From Firmicutes bacterium CAG:646 (GTDB lineage: Bacteria > Bacillota > Clostridia > Lachnospirales > Lachnospiraceae), in contig HF995351.1 in NCBI GenBank assembly GCA_000432335.1, positions 1 through 8,455 of the forward strand: a stretch of DNA of 8,455 nucleotides, in the 5' to 3' direction. Made by a program: the position numbers and the translations under genes. Positions 6,225 through 8,455 of this stretch are shown here, one piece after another. The notes beneath the pieces were generated by a model. That model was given only the letters and a program-made list of their open reading frames with translations. It was not told where the DNA came from and made no database searches. Each line of letters starts with the position of its first letter. Position 1 is the first letter of the stretch.

Positions 6225-6725
6225 ATGAGCGCCTATATGGGAAGAGAACTGGTTCTGTTTATGAACTCCCTGTGGTATGGAGCAGTTCTCATGATGTTGT
6301 ATGACGGACTGCGGATCTTACGGAGAGTATTTTCCCATTCAGCGCTGCTGGTGGGTGTGGAAGACCTGATATTTTGGATCGGGAGCAGTTTTTTTCTTTT
6401 TACCGTATTTTTTCAGGAAAATTCTGGGATATTAAGGATTTACCTGTTTGTGGGAGTGGGAGTCGGGGCTTTGGCATGGCATTTTTCCCTGAGCAGGTTC
6501 TTTGTGGAAGTGTTGGTGAAAATCCTGCGGAAAATAAAAGAAATTTTGGGAATTCCCATAAGGAAAGCAGTTATTTTGGCAAAAAGGTTGAAATTTTGGA
6601 TTTCCCGTTGTAGAATCTCATTATATGCGAAGTATTGTAAGGACAGGGGAGCGGAATATGGTCAGAAAAAAAAGATCCGGAAAAGAGCGGAACATAAAAA
6701 AAAGACGGCGAAACGTGCAGAATAA
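6225..6725 (+). CDS. yabQ: YabQ, membrane protein of spore cortex biogenesis
   Basis: YabQ is a membrane protein that, with YabP, is required for cortex synthesis in Bacillus. The 166-residue protein has three clear hydrophobic segments, about 9-27, 45-63 and 72-93, with the typical N-terminal MLYDGLRILRRVF after the first. A long Lys/Arg-rich cytosolic tail runs from about 101 to 166. The start ATG is 2 bp after the yabP stop and lacks a good ribosome binding site, implying translational coupling; ATG at 6237 is a possible alternative. The last 68 bp of the gene are shared in another frame with the start of divIC, so the basic tail and the basic N-terminus of DivIC are encoded by the same purine-rich DNA. 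Tail sequence is poorly conserved in the family and carries less confidence than the membrane part. Confidence 0.88.
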   Translation: MSAYMGRELVLFMNSLWYGAVLMMLYDGLRILRRVFSHSALLVGVEDLIFWIGSSFFLFTVFFQENSGILRIYLFVGVGVGALAWHFSLSRFFVEVLVKILRKIKEILGIPIRKAVILAKRLKFWISRCRISLYAKYCKDRGAEYGQKKKIRKRAEHKKKTAKRAE

Positions 6726-6990
6726 GGCGGCGATGCTGGGAATCAGCAGCGTTGTATGTATGTTGCTGGGGGTATTGCTGGTGGAGGGGCATTCTCTGCA
6801 AAATAAGATCCAACAGAATGAAGTCCGTTATGCTCAACTGGAAAAACAGTTGAAGGAAGAACAGGCGCGCACCGGGGAGATTGAAGAACTGCAGGAGTAT
6901 ATGCAGAGTGATGAATATGTGGAAAAAATAGCGAAAGAGAAGATCGGGCTTGTGAAAGAGAATGAAATTATCTTTAAAGAGACAAAATAG
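6658..6990 (+). CDS. divIC: DivIC/FtsB-family septum formation initiator
   Basis: A bitopic divisome protein which, in Bacillus, pairs with FtsL and DivIB at the septum. The 110 residues comprise a very basic cytoplasmic N-terminus (VRKKRSGKERNIKKRRR), one membrane helix at about 24-43 (AAMLGISSVVCMLLGVLLVE), a coiled coil at about 46-82, and the family's C-terminal signature YVEKIAKEKIGLVKENEIIF (87-106). ATG 6658 is preferred because AGGGGAG (6645-6651) is 6 bases upstream; the in-frame ATG at 6625 has no such site and would lengthen the overlap with yabQ. Even with the short start the genes overlap by 68 bp. Position between yabQ and spoIIE matches Bacillus, but yabR (S1 domain), which lies between divIC and spoIIE there, is missing. 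Confidence 0.92.
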   Translation: MVRKKRSGKERNIKKRRRNVQNKAAMLGISSVVCMLLGVLLVEGHSLQNKIQQNEVRYAQLEKQLKEEQARTGEIEELQEYMQSDEYVEKIAKEKIGLVKENEIIFKETK

Positions 6991-7009
6991 GCAGGAGAGC
7001 CCACATATT

Positions 7010-7050
7010 TTGTCTAAAACTTTTTAGAGGAATCTCTGTGTATTTGACAA
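7010..7050. promoter_or_regulatory. Candidate Spo0A boxes upstream of spoIIE
   Basis: TTGTCTAA at 7010-7017 differs by one base from the Spo0A box TTGTCGAA on the + strand. TTTGACAA at 7043-7050 is, on the - strand, TTGTCAAA, also one base away, and it overlaps the -35 of the spoIIE promoter. In Bacillus, phosphorylated Spo0A activates spoIIE from boxes placed in and upstream of the -35 region. Neither box is perfect, so the call rests on position as much as sequence. Confidence 0.45.
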
Positions 7051-7076
7051 GTTTTTTGAGTATATGTATGTATAAT
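7044..7076 (+). promoter_or_regulatory. spoIIE promoter with 21-bp spacer
   Basis: Perfect TTGACA (7044-7049) and perfect TATAAT (7071-7076) are separated by 21 bp rather than 17. The Bacillus spoIIE promoter is known for the same long spacing, recognised by sigma-A RNA polymerase only with Spo0A~P. A weaker 17-bp alternative (TATGTA at 7067-7072) is possible. The start would be near 7083, giving a leader of about 56 bases. Confidence 0.75.
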
Positions 7077-7092
7077 GCTCCTTTAAGGACAC

Positions 7093-7112
7093 CCGGAGGC
7101 GGTATGCCCCGG
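7093..7112 (+). other. GC-rich hairpin in the spoIIE leader
   Basis: CCGG (7093-7096) and GGC (7098-7100) pair with GCC (7106-7108) and CCGG (7109-7112), with a bulged A at 7097 and loop GGTAT. No T-run follows, so it is not an intrinsic terminator. The left arm contains the GGAGG (7095-7099) of the small upstream ORF and the loop/right arm contain its ATG. Confidence 0.45.
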
Positions 7113-7154
7113 CGCGAAGATAAGGGGGTCAGGGATGCATGCAGATGTGGATGA
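7104..7154 (+). CDS. Possible 16-codon upstream ORF overlapping the spoIIE start
   Basis: GGAGG at 7095-7099 is followed after 4 bases by ATG (7104) and the frame MPRREDKGVRDACRCG, ending in TGA at 7152-7154. The stop forms an ATGA overlap with the in-frame spoIIE ATG at 7151, a classic translational-coupling arrangement. Its Shine-Dalgarno is better than any site for spoIIE itself but is held in the 7093-7112 hairpin, and the spacing is short. The peptide resembles nothing I recognise; it could be chance. Confidence 0.25.
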   Translation: MPRREDKGVRDACRCG

Positions 7155-8455
7155 TTGCCATGCTCGCCGTCAGTGCTTTACTGATTGTCCGAGACATGGC
7201 AAAACTTATTTTCACCGACAGGACAAAGGGAAAACCGGTATACGACGCTTATCCGCAGAAAGAAAAAATAGAACGGTATGCAAGGTCATTTCAGCGCCTT
7301 GCCCATACCTTTTATGAATTGCCCAATTATCAGAAACAACTGTCTCAGATGGAAGTGCAGGAGATTTTTTCTCAGGTACAGAAGAGTGTATGCCGGGACT
7401 GTCCGCAGAGAGAGTACTGCTGGGGAGAGATGGAGCATCGGACGAGCCAGAAGATTTTTGAGATGCTGCAGGTGATCGAGGACGGCGATCAGGATCGGAT
7501 TCTGCGGGCGCAGGGAGACTGGATTGGGGAGTGCCGTCAGGCGGTAAAATTTATGGAGGCGTTGCAAAAAGGATTTTTTGAGAGCAGGGAAGAGCTTCTG
7601 TATCGGAATCGTCTGATTGAAAATCGTCTGGCGGTTGCGGAGCAGCTGAATGAGGTTGCTCGTCTGGTGCAGAAGCTTGCGGGAGATGTAAGCGATATCT
7701 GTACCGTTCCTACCGCCATGGAAGAAAAGATAAAAAAACAGTTTCAGAAGCAGCATGTTCTGGTGAAGCAGGTGTGGATGCTGTCAAAACCGGATGAAAA
7801 ATGGAGGATTTTTCTGACTATGCGTACCCGGGGCGGACAGTGCATGACTATGAAGGAAGTGGCGCGGCAGTTGTCGCAGGTCTGTGGATGCAGAATGGTC
7901 CCTTCCCGGGAGAGCCGGGCAGTATTGAACAGCGATATGAAGACGGTTTTGTTTACTGAGGATGTGAATTATAAGGTTTTATATGGGGTTGCTCGGGTGA
8001 CGAAGGAGAGGGAGAGCGTATCGGGGGATAATTATGCCTGCGCCAGTACCGATGACCAGTTTGTCATGTGCCTTTCGGACGGGATGGGATCGGGAGTGGA
8101 AGCGTGTCGGGAGAGTGAAACGGTGGTGGAGCTTCTGGAGCAGTTTGTGACTTCGGGATTTTCCAGGGAAACGGCGGCTCGCATGGTCAATTCTGCTTTG
8201 GTTCTTCAACGAAAAGACGGCATGTTTTCCAGTGTGGATGTATGTTCGCTGGATCTGTACAGCGGAATCTGTGAATTTGTAAAAGCAGGCGCGGCGACGA
8301 CCTTTATTCGGCGTTCTAATTGGGTGGAAACCATTACTTCTACCAGTATGGCGGCGGGGCTGGTGCAGCAGCTTGATTTTGAAAAAACGTCCAAAAAACT
8401 GTACGATGGCGATTATCTTGTGATGGTTACAGACGGAGTTCTGGATGCTCTTCCG
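7139..8455 (+). CDS. spoIIE: SpoIIE, PP2C-type phosphatase that activates sigma-F (3' end outside window)
   Basis: SpoIIE dephosphorylates SpoIIAA to release sigma-F in the forespore and helps FtsZ rings move to the pole. 439 codons are present, open to the window edge. The protein begins with a short hydrophobic stretch (MWMIAMLAVSALLIV), then a helical, FtsZ-interacting-type middle region with a C-x2-C-x5-CW motif (Cys85, Cys88, Cys94: CRDCPQREYCW). The PP2C domain follows: SGDNY with Asp297, LSDGMGSG with Asp314, and VTDGVLDA with Asp432 near the edge, the expected metal ligands. Bacillus SpoIIE (about 827 residues) has ten membrane helices before the middle region; here only one segment precedes it. 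ATG 7139 follows AAGGGGG (7122-7128) at 10 bases; ATGs at 7145 and 7151 are alternatives. The frame is closed by TAA at 7121-7123, so no longer N-terminus is possible without a frameshift. Confidence 0.93.
   Translation, partial: MQMWMIAMLAVSALLIVRDMAKLIFTDRTKGKPVYDAYPQKEKIERYARSFQRLAHTFYELPNYQKQLSQMEVQEIFSQVQKSVCRDCPQREYCWGEMEHRTSQKIFEMLQVIEDGDQDRILRAQGDWIGECRQAVKFMEALQKGFFESREELLYRNRLIENRLAVAEQLNEVARLVQKLAGDVSDICTVPTAMEEKIKKQFQKQHVLVKQVWMLSKPDEKWRIFLTMRTRGGQCMTMKEVARQLSQVCGCRMVPSRESRAVLNSDMKTVLFTEDVNYKVLYGVARVTKERESVSGDNYACASTDDQFVMCLSDGMGSGVEACRESETVVELLEQFVTSGFSRETAARMVNSALVLQRKDGMFSSVDVCSLDLYSGICEFVKAGAATTFIRRSNWVETITSTSMAAGLVQQLDFEKTSKKLYDGDYLVMVTDGVLDALP

Noticed and set aside
6971..6980. 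TCTTTAAAGA perfect palindrome at the end of divIC as an operator
   Set aside because: It lies inside the divIC coding sequence, is a low-complexity ten-mer, and is not next to a promoter element.
7014..7027. CTAAAACTTTTTAG palindrome after divIC as a terminator
   Set aside because: The stem is all A/T apart from the end pair, has a two-base loop and no following T-run. It lies just upstream of the spoIIE promoter.
7286..7756. 156-codon open frame on the - strand inside spoIIE
   Set aside because: It is antisense to the conserved SpoIIE middle region. Its Leu/Arg-rich composition is that of a complementary-strand shadow.
1..8455. tRNA, rRNA or CRISPR array
   Set aside because: No cloverleaf-like GGTTCRA segments with paired acceptor ends and no regularly spaced repeats were seen on either strand.

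Overview
The window reads as a stretch of chromosome from an endospore-forming Clostridia member, most likely a Lachnospiraceae-type gut bacterium. The basis is the gene order hup-rqcP-yabP-yabQ-divIC-spoIIE, close matches to Lachnospiraceae-style protein sequences recalled from memory (no search was run), strong AGGAGG-type ribosome binding sites, and sigma-A-like promoters. All convincing genes lie on the + strand. No gene-free stretch exceeds 300 bases; the longest are about 278-447 and 6991-7138.

Left edge (1-277). An AT-rich segment (about 34% G+C by hand count over 1-120) carries the C-terminal end of a protein that resembles the tail of a large serine recombinase. It is joined abruptly near position 119-128 to GC-richer DNA (about 57%). 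That DNA encodes, in another frame, the last ~50 residues of the mother-cell sporulation regulator SpoIIID. The first ~37 codons of spoIIID, including most of the helix-turn-helix, are absent. The simplest reading is the right-hand end of an integrated element that splits spoIIID, comparable in logic to the skin element in sigK. This is the most interesting point in the window.

Region 324-3337. A sigma-A-like promoter precedes a metal-dependent amidohydrolase and, 16 bp downstream, an AIM24/TIGR00266 protein. Then comes a CotS-like spore coat protein of the aminoglycoside-phosphotransferase fold, with a possible sporulation-sigma promoter and a TTG start.

Region 3366-5172. A full-length phosphoglucomutase (phosphohexomutase family) with all four active-site loops intact.

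Region 5242-8455. A strong promoter drives the nucleoid protein HU, followed by the ribosome quality-control factor RqcP. Next come the spore-cortex morphogenesis proteins YabP and YabQ and the divisome protein DivIC/FtsB, whose gene overlaps yabQ by 68 bp. Finally spoIIE, running off the right edge, has its own promoter. That promoter has the 21-bp -35/-10 spacing known from Spo0A-activated spoII promoters, Spo0A-box-like sites, and a leader with a hairpin and a possible coupled upstream ORF. The SpoIIE seen here has a single hydrophobic N-terminal segment instead of the large polytopic domain of the Bacillus protein.

Together the window links growth functions (HU, RqcP, DivIC, phosphoglucomutase) with several stages of sporulation: SpoIIE at asymmetric division and sigma-F activation, SpoIIID in the mother cell, YabP/YabQ in cortex formation, and CotS in the coat.
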